A stretch of DNA of 64,000 nucleotides from Candidatus Bathyarchaeia archaeon (lineage in GTDB: Archaea; Thermoproteota; Bathyarchaeia; Bathyarchaeales; Bathyarchaeaceae): the NCBI GenBank assembly GCA_035283685.1, contig DATETJ010000010.1, forward strand, positions 1 to 64,000, written 5' to 3'. Positions 35,020-44,019 of this stretch are shown here, piece after piece. The position numbers and the translations under genes were made by a program. How positions within the stretch are numbered: the first letter of the stretch is position 1; the number at the start of each line of letters is the position of its first letter. The notes under the pieces were generated by a model. It searched no databases. It was given only the letters and a program-made list of their open reading frames with translations, and was not told where the DNA came from.

Positions 35020-36327
35020 TTGAATTTTTTTGAGTTTATTCTGTTCGCTGGGTTTTTTGAAACTGTGGTTTTGTTCTTGTATGCGGTGCGGTGGTATTTG
35101 TTTTCGTTTGCGGCTTTGAGGGCTGGTCGGGTTGTGAATTCCTCTGGGAGCAGTGAATGCGAGCGCGTGTCGAGTGAGGGTTGTTATGTTAGTGTTCTAT
35201 TGCCTGTTTATAATGAACCCAATGTTGTTGATCGTTTGTTGAATGCTTGTACGAGTTTTAATTCGCCTCCGTATGAGGTTGTTGTTGTTGATGACTCGGA
35301 TGATGGCGTAACTACTGAGCGATTGCGGGCTTGGGAAATGCGCGTTAGTCGTGTTAAGGTTGTTCATCGTGATTCTCGGAAGGGTTGGAAGGGTGGCGCC
35401 TTGAATGTTGGTTTGGATCATTTAGATCCTCGCAGCAGTCATGTTTTGGTTTTCGACGCGGATTTTGTTCCGCCTAGTGATTTGATTAGTCGTTTTGTTG
35501 GCAGGTTCGAGGAGTTGAATGGTGACGAGAGCGTTGTGGCTGTTCAGGGTTATCAGCGGCATGATTTGAATGGTGATGAGAATTGGGTTACTCGCGGTGT
35601 GCGCGTGTGGCATAGTTTGTATAATATGGTTGAGTTGAATGGGCAGAGTCGTTTGGGTTTGCTTTCTTTGTTAACTGGCAGTGTGTACATGATTCGTACG
35701 GGTGTGCTTAGGCGTTTTCGGTTTGGTGAGGTGACAACTGAGGATACGGAGTTGACTGTGCGTCTACATGAGGCTGGTTTTAGGGTTGTTTTTGATTCGG
35801 GTTTGGCGGCGTCTGGTGAGTGTCCGAATACGTTGCGTCGTTTGTTTAGGCAGCAGATGCGTTGGGCTGAGGGGCATACGCGGACTTATCGGGATCATTT
35901 TTTGAAGATTTTGTGTTGTCGTTCTATTAGTTTGCGTGATAAAGTGAACTTTGTGTTTGTTGGGTTTTCCTTTTTGAATAATGTGTTGGTGGCTGGCTTG
36001 ATGGTGGCTTGGTTGATGACTTTTCTGTTTCCTGCGTATTTTCTGCCTCAGCCTGTAATGCAGGCTAGTTTATTGTTGTTCTTGGCTATTGTGCCATCTG
36101 GGGTTTTTTCTTCTTTGGTTGCTCTTTGGCTTGAGGATGCTAAGGGGGATTTTAGGAAGATTGGGTATGCTTGGTTTTTGAATTTGCTAATGGCTCCAGT
36201 TGTGGCTTATGCGGCGCTGAAAGGATTGTTCACAAGGAAAGGATACTTCCACAGAACACACAAAACTGGAAAGATAGTGGCGAAGGGTGATTTGGGTTTG
36301 AGATTGGTGCAGCATGAAGCTGCTTGA
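35020..36327 (+). CDS. membrane family 2 glycosyltransferase, processive type
   Basis: A 435-residue GT2 protein. One helix at 5-24, then the GT-A domain with SVLLPVYNEP, VVVVDDSDDG, FDADFVPP (DxD) and TEDTELTVRLHEAG, and the QQMRW motif (QxxRW) typical of cellulose-synthase-like processive enzymes. Three or four helices follow (NFVFVGFSFLNNVLVAGL onwards). Such enzymes extend a chain and thread it across the membrane, though some add single sugars. The TTG start (35020) has no strong ribosome site. Codon use is very rich in G and T (GTT, TTG), like the next two genes. Confidence 0.88.
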   Translation: MNFFEFILFAGFFETVVLFLYAVRWYLFSFAALRAGRVVNSSGSSECERVSSEGCYVSVLLPVYNEPNVVDRLLNACTSFNSPPYEVVVVDDSDDGVTTERLRAWEMRVSRVKVVHRDSRKGWKGGALNVGLDHLDPRSSHVLVFDADFVPPSDLISRFVGRFEELNGDESVVAVQGYQRHDLNGDENWVTRGVRVWHSLYNMVELNGQSRLGLLSLLTGSVYMIRTGVLRRFRFGEVTTEDTELTVRLHEAGFRVVFDSGLAASGECPNTLRRLFRQQMRWAEGHTRTYRDHFLKILCCRSISLRDKVNFVFVGFSFLNNVLVAGLMVAWLMTFLFPAYFLPQPVMQASLLLFLAIVPSGVFSSLVALWLEDAKGDFRKIGYAWFLNLLMAPVVAYAALKGLFTRKGYFHRTHKTGKIVAKGDLGLRLVQHEAA

Positions 36328-37133
36328 TTTGTGCGGTTGAGAGCTTGACTGAACTGAGTTTGGTTGAAAGGAAGCATCCTGCAGTTGAGGGTTCATTGGT
36401 TTCTCATTCTTTCTTGGATAGGCGGGTTTGTGTTGCGTTGACCGCGTTTAATGATGAGGAGGCGATTTCTGGGGCTGTGAGGGAGTTTCTTTCTCAGAAG
36501 AATGTTGTTGAGGTGGTTGTTGTTGATAATAATAGTTTGGATAGGACGACCACAGAGGCGTTAGGTGCTGGTGCTCGTGTGGTTCATGAGGGGAAGCAGG
36601 GTTATGGTTTTGCGTGTATTCGTGGTTTACGTGAGGCTTTGCGTTGTACTGATGGTGATGTTGTTGTGTTGGCAGAGGGTGATATGACTTTTCGTGCTGG
36701 TGATGTTTGGAAGATGCTTCCTTATTTGGATGATGTGGATATGGTTGTGGGGAGTAGGACGCATAGTCAGTTGGTTGATCGTGACTCGCAGTTGGATTGG
36801 TTTTATATTTGGGGGAATCTGTTTTTGGCTAAGGTGTTGCAGTTTAGGTTTTTTGATTTGAAGTTTTTTGGGAGGATTCGTTTGACTGATGTTGGGTGTA
36901 CGATGCGTGCTATTAGAACGGAGGCTTTGGCTGAGATAATTAATGAGTTGACGGTGGGAGGCCATCATTTTTCTCCTCACATGACTTTGGTGGCGCTTAA
37001 GCGAGGATTGAGGGTAGTGGAGGTTCCTTTGACGTTTAGGAGAAGGGTGGGAGTGTCGAAAGGCGCCGGAGGAAATAAAAAACTAGCGATGAAGGTTGGA
37101 CTCAAGATGTTGTGGCACATCTTGACTGGTTGA
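36324..37133 (+). CDS. family 2 glycosyltransferase (DPM1/DPG-like)
   Basis: A 269-residue soluble GT-A enzyme: VCVALTAFNDEEAISGAV, VVVVDNNSLDRT, KQGYGFACIRGL and LAEGDMTF, all typical of polyprenyl-phosphate mannosyl- or glucosyltransferases. Such enzymes charge dolichol phosphate with one sugar for use outside. There is no C-terminal membrane domain. The TTG start overlaps the previous stop (TTGA). Strongly G/T-rich codons. It may supply donor to the GT-C proteins encoded downstream. Confidence 0.88.
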   Translation: MICAVESLTELSLVERKHPAVEGSLVSHSFLDRRVCVALTAFNDEEAISGAVREFLSQKNVVEVVVVDNNSLDRTTTEALGAGARVVHEGKQGYGFACIRGLREALRCTDGDVVVLAEGDMTFRAGDVWKMLPYLDDVDMVVGSRTHSQLVDRDSQLDWFYIWGNLFLAKVLQFRFFDLKFFGRIRLTDVGCTMRAIRTEALAEIINELTVGGHHFSPHMTLVALKRGLRVVEVPLTFRRRVGVSKGAGGNKKLAMKVGLKMLWHILTG

Positions 37134-37158
37134 CAGTTTTTCGGAAGGCTCTTGGAAT

Positions 37159-38304
37159 TTGCGTTTCTTGTTTCTTGCTTTTCGTGATTTGAAGAATCCG
37201 GCTGCGGTTGGTGGAGATTTTTATCTTTGGGAGTTGGCTAAGGGTTTGTCTCGGTTAGGGCACAGTGCTGCTTTTGTTTGCAGTAGGTTTGAAGGTTCGA
37301 GACCTAGTGAAATTGTTGATGGTGTTGAAGTTGTCAGATTCGCTGGCGGGCTGAGTTTGCCTTTTAGGATTTTGAATGAGTATGTGAAGAGGTTTAGGGG
37401 TCGAGTTGATGTTGTTGTTGAGGAGGCGATTGGTGGTCAGCGGATTCCTTTTTTGGCTGGGGCTTATGTTCGGGAGCCTTTGGTTGCGGTTTGGCATCAG
37501 AGGCATGATAAGATTTTTCGTGAGCAGTATCCGTTTCCTGTCGCGGTTGTTCTTTCTTTTTTTGAAAGGTTTCTGGCCAGATTGTATCGGAGTCGTACTG
37601 TTGTGACTCCTTCTAAGGGTGCGAGAGAGAAGCTTATGCAGCTTGGGTTTAGAAGGGAGAATTTGAAGGTCGTCTATGATGGAGTCGATGAGATTTTTCA
37701 TGATGCTATGCCAAACGAGAAAAGGGAGGATTTGATTGTTTGTTTGGGGAAGCTGCGCAGATATAAGCGGGCTGATCATGCGATTTTGGCTCTTGAACGT
37801 GTTGTTCATCAGGCTAATAGACCTTGTAGACTTGTTATCGCTGGGAAGGTTAGTGAAATAGACAGGGGCTATGTTGACGGGTTGCATAATCTTGCCGAGC
37901 GGCTTCGTGTTGCTGATCTTGTTGAGTTTAAGGTTAATATTCCAGAGAAAGAGAAACTGGAATTGTTAGAGAAGGCGCGGGTTTTGGTTCAGCCTTCTCC
38001 GGTTGAGGGTTTTAGCATTGTTGTTGTGGAAGCTAATAGGTGCGGTACTCCCGTTGTTGTCAGCGATGGAGTTCCAAGCGACGTTGTAGTCAATGGTCAT
38101 AACGGGCTTGTCTATCCTTTTGGCGATGTTGAGGCTTTAGCCTCCGCTATTACTGAATTGATGAAAGATGATGCTATCTGGAACAAAATGTCGAAAAACG
38201 CCCACGAATGGGCTCAGCAGTTCAATTGGGAACGTTCAGTTTTCACGTTCCAAAGAATTTTGAAGCTAGTTAATGCAGATTCGGCCAGAGTTCGTGCTAA
38301 ATGA
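37159..38304 (+). CDS. GT4 family glycosyltransferase
   Basis: A 381-residue GT-B enzyme. The N-terminal domain starts RFLFLAFRDLKNPAAVGGDFYLWELAKGL (residues 2-30, acceptor side) and the donor domain has IVCLGKLRRYKRADHAILAL then SPVEGFSIVVVEANRCGTPVVV with the EX7E motif (Glu-Gly-Phe...Glu-Ala). A TTG start is preceded by GGAAGG. It continues the G/T-rich run, and the skew eases towards its end. Donor unknown. Confidence 0.9.
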   Translation: MRFLFLAFRDLKNPAAVGGDFYLWELAKGLSRLGHSAAFVCSRFEGSRPSEIVDGVEVVRFAGGLSLPFRILNEYVKRFRGRVDVVVEEAIGGQRIPFLAGAYVREPLVAVWHQRHDKIFREQYPFPVAVVLSFFERFLARLYRSRTVVTPSKGAREKLMQLGFRRENLKVVYDGVDEIFHDAMPNEKREDLIVCLGKLRRYKRADHAILALERVVHQANRPCRLVIAGKVSEIDRGYVDGLHNLAERLRVADLVEFKVNIPEKEKLELLEKARVLVQPSPVEGFSIVVVEANRCGTPVVVSDGVPSDVVVNGHNGLVYPFGDVEALASAITELMKDDAIWNKMSKNAHEWAQQFNWERSVFTFQRILKLVNADSARVRAK

Positions 38305-38322
38305 AGATTCGAGTGTAAGAAT

Positions 38323-39351
38323 TTGATTTCTAAAGTTGCAGTTTTGATTTTGAACTTCAATGGCAAGCAATTTTTGGGAGAGTGTTTCAAGTCTTTGAGA
38401 ATCACAGAATACCCTTGTTACGAGGTATATCTTGTGGATAACGGAAGTAGCGACAATTCAGTTGAATACGTACAGGAAAATTTCCCTTGGGTGAAAATAA
38501 TAAAACATCGAAAAAATTATGGGTTCTGTGAGGGTTACAACAAAGCCATTCGACAGATTGATGCAAAGTATGTTATGTTGCTTAACAATGACATCAAAGT
38601 TTTGAAGAAGGACTGGTTGATAAACCTTGTTGAAGTCCTTGAAGGTGATGATAAGATAGCGGCTGTCGGAGCTAAGCTCATATTTGCGAATTTTCCTTCC
38701 ATAATCAATTCTGTTGGAGGGAGGTTGTATAGGTGGAGTGGAGCAGCTGATATTGGAGCCCGGGAGAGTGATTTTGGTCAATATGACCGACCTCCAATAG
38801 AGCCATTTTACAATTGTGGCGGAGCAATGTTACTTCGGCGTGACATTTTCTTGTCTGTTGGGGGATTTGACAGCAAAATGTTTGCTTACTCTGAAGACTT
38901 GGACTTGTGTTGGAGATTTCGACTAGCTGGGTTCAGAATTGTTTATTGTCCAAAGGTGACCATTCATCATATTTTTTCTGCCTCATGGCACTCATATGGA
39001 CTGTACAAGATGTATTTGTCAAATAGAAACCTAATACGCGCAATGGGAAAAAATTATTCTCTATCTTCTCTTTGCAAAAATGCGCCGTTATTCATCCTGA
39101 ATGGCTTAGTACAGACTATGCTTTTCTCATTAGTATTCAGAAAAACCCTTGCATTCTATTTCAACCTCAAAGCTCTGGCGTGGAACATAGCAAACTTACC
39201 CAGCACAATGAAAGAGAGATACAAAATACAGACCAGCCGAAAAACTCCCGAAAATGCAGTCCTTACTGCTATGGGACAAGAAAAATTTGAGAAAGTGACA
39301 GAAATTCTGAGGAAAATACGTTTTGACCGAAAATACTCTGGCATGAGGTAA
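38323..39351 (+). CDS. family 2 glycosyltransferase (rhamnosyltransferase-like)
   Basis: A 342-residue GT-A protein: KVAVLILNFNGKQFLGECF, VYLVDNGSSDNSVEYV, NYGFCEGYN, LLNNDIKV (DxD-like) and CGGAMLLRRDIFLSVGGFD then EDLDLCWRFRLAGF. This is the wbbL-type layout of rhamnosyl- and galactofuranosyltransferases. A C-terminal amphipathic region (about 260-290) may touch the membrane. TTG start 18 bases after the previous stop. It ends one base before the methyltransferase gene. Confidence 0.9.
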   Translation: MISKVAVLILNFNGKQFLGECFKSLRITEYPCYEVYLVDNGSSDNSVEYVQENFPWVKIIKHRKNYGFCEGYNKAIRQIDAKYVMLLNNDIKVLKKDWLINLVEVLEGDDKIAAVGAKLIFANFPSIINSVGGRLYRWSGAADIGARESDFGQYDRPPIEPFYNCGGAMLLRRDIFLSVGGFDSKMFAYSEDLDLCWRFRLAGFRIVYCPKVTIHHIFSASWHSYGLYKMYLSNRNLIRAMGKNYSLSSLCKNAPLFILNGLVQTMLFSLVFRKTLAFYFNLKALAWNIANLPSTMKERYKIQTSRKTPENAVLTAMGQEKFEKVTEILRKIRFDRKYSGMR

Positions 39352-39352
39352 T

Positions 39353-40222
39353 ATGGTGGAGTTAAGCAAGATTCTCTGGCAGAATGTAAAGAAGCTAAGA
39401 GATGGCGTCAGAAACTCAGGCATCTTGGGTACAATGGATCCTATGATAGACAAACTCGTCGATTATACGTTTAGGCCGCCTTCGCATGAAACCGAGGCAA
39501 CTTTACCTCTGAGACTGAAACTAATGATACCGCAATCTTGCAGAGTTTTTCGTGATCTGGCCGCAGGGGTTTACGAGAAGGAACTTACGCTTTTGTTCAT
39601 GCGATTGGCCAAAAATGGGATGAATATCGTCGACTTGGGCGCACATGTCGGGTACTACACGGTCTTGGCATCTCGATTGGTCGGACCTAAGGGGAAAGTG
39701 TACGCATTTGAGCCAGACCCCTTTAATATGGACTACTTGCTGAAGAATATCAAAAGGAATGATTGTTCAAATGTGATCGCTGTAAGGAAGGCGGTTTCCA
39801 ATAGAACTGGACTGGCTTATTTCTCGGTCGATCCATACCATGGCCAGAGTCACTTGTCAACAATTGCATCGGAGAACTCCGTTATGGTTCAAACTGTGAG
39901 ACTAGATAGTTTTCTTAAAGATGAGGAATGGCCTCGCATAGACTTGATTAAGGCCGATATCGAAGGTGGAGAAAGAGCAGCTATCGAGGGCATGAGAGAA
40001 ATCTGTCGAAGGAACCCTGAAATATTGCTTATTATGGAGTGCAACCTGAATGCTCTGCATCGGTTCGGCACTACACGCGAGGACTTGATTGCCGTACTCT
40101 TAAGCTTGGATTTTCGTAAGGGGTATGTAATTGAGCGCAAGATGGAGCCGTTTGGCGTTGCAAAAAACTTTCCAAACAGAAGTTCAACGACATACAACCT
40201 ATTACTTCAAAGGCAAGAGTAG
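39353..40222 (+). CDS. FkbM family methyltransferase
   Basis: A SAM-dependent methyltransferase of 289 residues. NIVDLGAHVGYYTVLASRLVG is motif I, KVYAFEPDP motif II, and RIDLIKADIEGGERAAIEGM the FkbM signature. In surface glycan clusters these enzymes O-methylate sugars. It starts one base after the preceding glycosyltransferase stop and is followed by another glycosyltransferase at 11 bases, so it belongs in the operon. The methylated sugar is unknown. Confidence 0.92.
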   Translation: MVELSKILWQNVKKLRDGVRNSGILGTMDPMIDKLVDYTFRPPSHETEATLPLRLKLMIPQSCRVFRDLAAGVYEKELTLLFMRLAKNGMNIVDLGAHVGYYTVLASRLVGPKGKVYAFEPDPFNMDYLLKNIKRNDCSNVIAVRKAVSNRTGLAYFSVDPYHGQSHLSTIASENSVMVQTVRLDSFLKDEEWPRIDLIKADIEGGERAAIEGMREICRRNPEILLIMECNLNALHRFGTTREDLIAVLLSLDFRKGYVIERKMEPFGVAKNFPNRSSTTYNLLLQRQE

Positions 40223-40233
40223 GCAGGGGTGCT

Positions 40234-41172
40234 ATGGCTGGCATTGCGGCCATCGTACTGACTTACAATGAAGAATGTCATATCCGAGACTGTCTTGAGT
40301 CTCTGACATGGTGTGATGAGGTTTGGATAGTAGACTCGGGTAGCACGGATAATACATTGGATATTTGCATGCGATATACTCAAAACATTGTTAAGCATCC
40401 CTTCATAAGCTTCTTTGAATCACGAAATTGGGCGCTGAATAACCTACCCATATGCGCCGAGTGGGTACTCTTCGTTGATAGTGACGAGAGAATCACTCCT
40501 GAATTGCAGAAGGAAATAATTAGAACCATCTCCACGCAACGTTTGGCCGCTGATGGATACTACATACCGATGAAGCAATATTTTTGGGGTCAATGGTTGA
40601 AGCATGGTGAAGCTTGGCCCAACTATGTACTAAGGTTATTTAGAAAGAGAAAAGCGTACTACTCGAACCATCATGAGGTACATGAGTACGTTAAATTATG
40701 GGGCAAGGTCGGATTTTTGCGGAGTCCGTTCATACATATTTCACGGTCGTCAATGTCCGAAACGCTGGCAAAACTGAATTTCTATACCACCCTAGATGCT
40801 ATCAGGATGTATCGAACCGGAGAGGGGCTATATCCTGCCAAGTTTGATGATTCAATGCGTAAGAGGATTCTGAAGGGGTTGTTCAATTCCATGCCTTTTA
40901 AGCCTCAGATAAAATTTGTCTGGGACTATGTAATCTTGCAGGGATTCAGGGATGGCTATATAGGACTCATTTGGGCGCGTATTCAAGCCCTCTATGTGTC
41001 CACTGCTTATATCAAACTCTGGGAGCTAAGAAGGGGACTTGTAAATGCTGAAAACCTCCAACATCGTGTTTCAAAAGAGGAAAATGATGGCAAACACTTG
41101 AGAAATGCTTCTTCACAAAGGTCTATGAAAGTGCCTTCAAGGCAACTTCAAGAATTCAAGATATCTGACTGA
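40234..41172 (+). CDS. family 2 glycosyltransferase (WaaE/KdtX-like)
   Basis: A 312-residue GT-A enzyme with AAIVLTYNEECHIRDCLESL, EVWIVDSGSTDNTLDI, SRNWALNN and LFVDSDERI, then HHEVHEYVKLWGKVGFL. The layout is that of WaaE/KdtX-type glucosyltransferases that add a sugar to a lipid-linked core. A polar C-terminus (LQHRVSKEENDGKH...) is unlike the family. Sixth gene of the 35-41 kb run. Confidence 0.9.
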   Translation: MAGIAAIVLTYNEECHIRDCLESLTWCDEVWIVDSGSTDNTLDICMRYTQNIVKHPFISFFESRNWALNNLPICAEWVLFVDSDERITPELQKEIIRTISTQRLAADGYYIPMKQYFWGQWLKHGEAWPNYVLRLFRKRKAYYSNHHEVHEYVKLWGKVGFLRSPFIHISRSSMSETLAKLNFYTTLDAIRMYRTGEGLYPAKFDDSMRKRILKGLFNSMPFKPQIKFVWDYVILQGFRDGYIGLIWARIQALYVSTAYIKLWELRRGLVNAENLQHRVSKEENDGKHLRNASSQRSMKVPSRQLQEFKISD

Positions 41173-41214
41173 ACTCAAGAAGAGCATCCAAATGGTAACA
41201 AATTCATAAGAGGA

Positions 41215-43977
41215 TTGAATGCTTTGGGCCTCATGATTCGGAGAATGCAGGTGAGGACTGATTGCTTTCGCCTAGGTCTAGAAGTTGCCTCAATTCTCGT
41301 AGCGTTGCTCATGCTTGCTCTTTTAGTGATGCCTTTAGACACTTGGCGGCTACCGCAAAACCAAGCGGTATATGAGGGCTTTGATCCAAACCTTATTTTT
41401 TTGAGACAAACAGGTTCCCCAGTTGATGCAGTCGTAGACGTTTCGGAAAATGCGGTGAGGCTTAAAGCCTTACACAATTCTAATTTAGATGTTAACTTGC
41501 TGACATTTTCTTATGGAGGGGATCTTAGAGCGGAGTTTGATATGCAGGTTCTTGACAACCAGCAAGTCTCGAAACCGCTAAGTATTATTCTATGGAATTG
41601 GAGAGACCGAGTGAAGTATTCTCTGGACTTTGATTCTTCACCTACTAATTTACTCATTGCACGTACAACAATTGAAGATGCGGTCGTCAGGGAACGCATA
41701 TTGGGCAACTACACGCGAGGTTATCTTTATCATGCGGAGATTAGTCGTCACAAAGAAGCAGGCATAATAACTGTCGAGATTTCGGGGACCGACGCTGAAA
41801 AGCCCCCATCTGGGCACGGTGCTCTTTTGCTCGTAGGAGGCCCCAACGAACCTGGTTATCGTGAGGTTGTCTCAGAGCGTATGATGATCGAAGGAGGAGA
41901 AAAGTACCTATTTGGAGCAGTAGTGAAATTGGCGTCTGGGGAGGGCTGGTATAAGCTAGTTGTTGATTGGCTAGACAAAGAGGGTAGAAAACTATCTTCC
42001 TCCAATGATTGGCAACTTCTCGGCAAACTCCCCGAGTGGAAAGCAATGACCTTTGAAGGAACTGCGCCCCCAGCTGCCGCCTTTGCGGAATTAAGACTCG
42101 GTGCAGGGAATGGTAGAACCGTCATATTGTTGAGCGATGTATTCCTAAGGAAAGCAAATGAGCCTGGAGTTAACTTTGTGCGAAATGCTGCGTTCGAAGG
42201 AGACCGTGGATGGTTTCTGGTTGGAAATGAGCCAATAGAACCAAGCGAAAGACCCCAAGTAGTGAATAATTTACCAGAAATGAACGACTCCATAACAATT
42301 GATCAAGCACCTCTACTATTTGCTCCTTTGCCAGTTAGCATTACCTTAGCCAGTTCGTCAACCTCCGGTGCCACTAATGTTTACGTAGAGAATTTCAAAG
42401 TCGTTGTACCATCGCAGAGGATGAGTGCGATGAGAATAGAGGAACCTCTGGCTCAGACAATGGTAATCATCCTTGGGGCTGTAGGGGGGATACTGATTAC
42501 GATCTACGGCTTTCTTTCGCTTAGGCGTCTGCTTAAGAAAAACCGAATAGTTGGATTGTTAGGTAAGCCTTTCTTCGTTAGAAGCCGAGCTCGGGCACTG
42601 TTGATATTGGGTTCATTGTTTTCTTATCTTGTTCCGAATATTTTGCTTTTCAAATTAGGTAGTCACTTTTACGATTTCACTTCTTCCAAAATCTGGACGT
42701 ACATCACGGCCAAATACGGCTTTGCTGAGCTCTATCATTTGTCCAGTCTTGTGACTCTGCCTCACCACATTACCGGAGAACCCGTCGGGTCTGCAGCTTT
42801 TCCTTATGGGCCAGCAATGGCGTATGTTTTTACAGCAATTGGGTCGATAATGAATGCTCTTTTGCCAAGTCAGACGCATTTAGACAGCTTCCTATTTGAT
42901 ATAGCCATAAAGTTGACGAACGTGTTATTCGGCCTTTTTTCCAGCATGCTAATCTACTCAATCTTACGTCATGCAGGAGGAAGCGATCGTCAGAGTCTGA
43001 TAGGTGCAATGCTGTACCTATTCAATCCAGCTATCTGGTTCATGGCCTCCGTGTGGGGCGAAACCCACACGATTAGTACCTTCTTTCTGCTTGGGTCTAT
43101 CTGGCTGGCACAAAATGCGCGCCTAGGCACTTTAAGTTTAGCATGGGCAAGCTTGTTCGCGTCGGCACTTACAAGACCTCAGATGCTTGTGCCTGCACTT
43201 CTCTTGGGTCTTATATATCTGAAGAGCTTCTCGTTAAGGAAAACTTTCCTTGCGTTCTCGTTTGGAGTTATCACTACCTTCATAATGCTTGCACCCTTTT
43301 TATTGGCGTTTAGTCCGTCATTACCTTCGGACTTATACACTCACCAAAGTGCCGTTCAACAGGCAGGGGACGCTGCGGTTTCAAGATACATGTTCCTTTC
43401 AAATGATGCATATAACATATGGCCTCTTGTAACCCGTTTAGCGCCAGGCCTCGAAGGACCATCACGGATTTATTTGCCATCAAGGACTCCTTTTCTTGGA
43501 TCATTAACTTTCTTAGATGTTTCTAACGCGATTTTCTTAGTCGTGTTTGCACTATTAGCAATTACGATTCTTGCGCAACGTAATTCAGGACAGCTGAGAG
43601 GCGACATGTTTGGTCTCGTAGCTACAGGGATGTTGGCGTTTACGATGATAAGGACGGGTGGCTCCGTGCACCACTTCACATTAGCTTTACCGCTGGTGCT
43701 TATTTCTATAAAATCCTTGAAAGAATATGAACGTCATTCAATATTTCTCATCTTGAGCATAACGACACTGCTAACTATGTGGGGGAGCATACCTCCAGCT
43801 CTCCCTCCGACATCATTGCTTCAGCCTTCCATCAACCCACTGACTAGGCTCTTTACTGAACTTTACATCTCCGACTGGTTTATCACCTTGGGCACGCTTG
43901 TTAACACGGTGGCGCTTTTGTGGCTAGGGTCAGAGGCCATGCGGGCAGTATTGAGTTTAAGGAAACGCGAAAAGTGA
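41215..43977 (+). CDS. large GT-C-like membrane protein with extracellular domain
   Basis: A 920-residue protein of two parts. After a helix at about 24-40 comes a soluble, probably external region (about 42-407) with beta-rich segments such as TRGYLYHAEISRHKEAG and VEISGTDAEK, which looks like one or two jelly-roll carbohydrate-binding modules. From about 409 there are ten or more membrane helices; after the second helix a loop has LVPNILLFKLGSHFYDFTSSK, and NPAIWFMASVWGETHTIS is a GT-C-like acidic motif. I infer a dolichol-phosphate-sugar-dependent transferase with a lectin-like outer domain. No exact family is recognised. It ends the plus-strand run. Confidence 0.65.
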   Translation: MNALGLMIRRMQVRTDCFRLGLEVASILVALLMLALLVMPLDTWRLPQNQAVYEGFDPNLIFLRQTGSPVDAVVDVSENAVRLKALHNSNLDVNLLTFSYGGDLRAEFDMQVLDNQQVSKPLSIILWNWRDRVKYSLDFDSSPTNLLIARTTIEDAVVRERILGNYTRGYLYHAEISRHKEAGIITVEISGTDAEKPPSGHGALLLVGGPNEPGYREVVSERMMIEGGEKYLFGAVVKLASGEGWYKLVVDWLDKEGRKLSSSNDWQLLGKLPEWKAMTFEGTAPPAAAFAELRLGAGNGRTVILLSDVFLRKANEPGVNFVRNAAFEGDRGWFLVGNEPIEPSERPQVVNNLPEMNDSITIDQAPLLFAPLPVSITLASSSTSGATNVYVENFKVVVPSQRMSAMRIEEPLAQTMVIILGAVGGILITIYGFLSLRRLLKKNRIVGLLGKPFFVRSRARALLILGSLFSYLVPNILLFKLGSHFYDFTSSKIWTYITAKYGFAELYHLSSLVTLPHHITGEPVGSAAFPYGPAMAYVFTAIGSIMNALLPSQTHLDSFLFDIAIKLTNVLFGLFSSMLIYSILRHAGGSDRQSLIGAMLYLFNPAIWFMASVWGETHTISTFFLLGSIWLAQNARLGTLSLAWASLFASALTRPQMLVPALLLGLIYLKSFSLRKTFLAFSFGVITTFIMLAPFLLAFSPSLPSDLYTHQSAVQQAGDAAVSRYMFLSNDAYNIWPLVTRLAPGLEGPSRIYLPSRTPFLGSLTFLDVSNAIFLVVFALLAITILAQRNSGQLRGDMFGLVATGMLAFTMIRTGGSVHHFTLALPLVLISIKSLKEYERHSIFLILSITTLLTMWGSIPPALPPTSLLQPSINPLTRLFTELYISDWFITLGTLVNTVALLWLGSEAMRAVLSLRKREK

Positions 43978-44019
43978 ATGAAGATTCGCCTCGGTCAACT
44001 CTTCTAGGAGCAAATTCAA

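Noticed and set aside
37255-37887. 210-codon minus-strand frame inside the GT4 gene
   Set aside because: It is an effect of the strong G/T bias of the coding strand, which removes stops on the other strand; the product is rich in Asn, Ile, Pro and Thr and has no domain.
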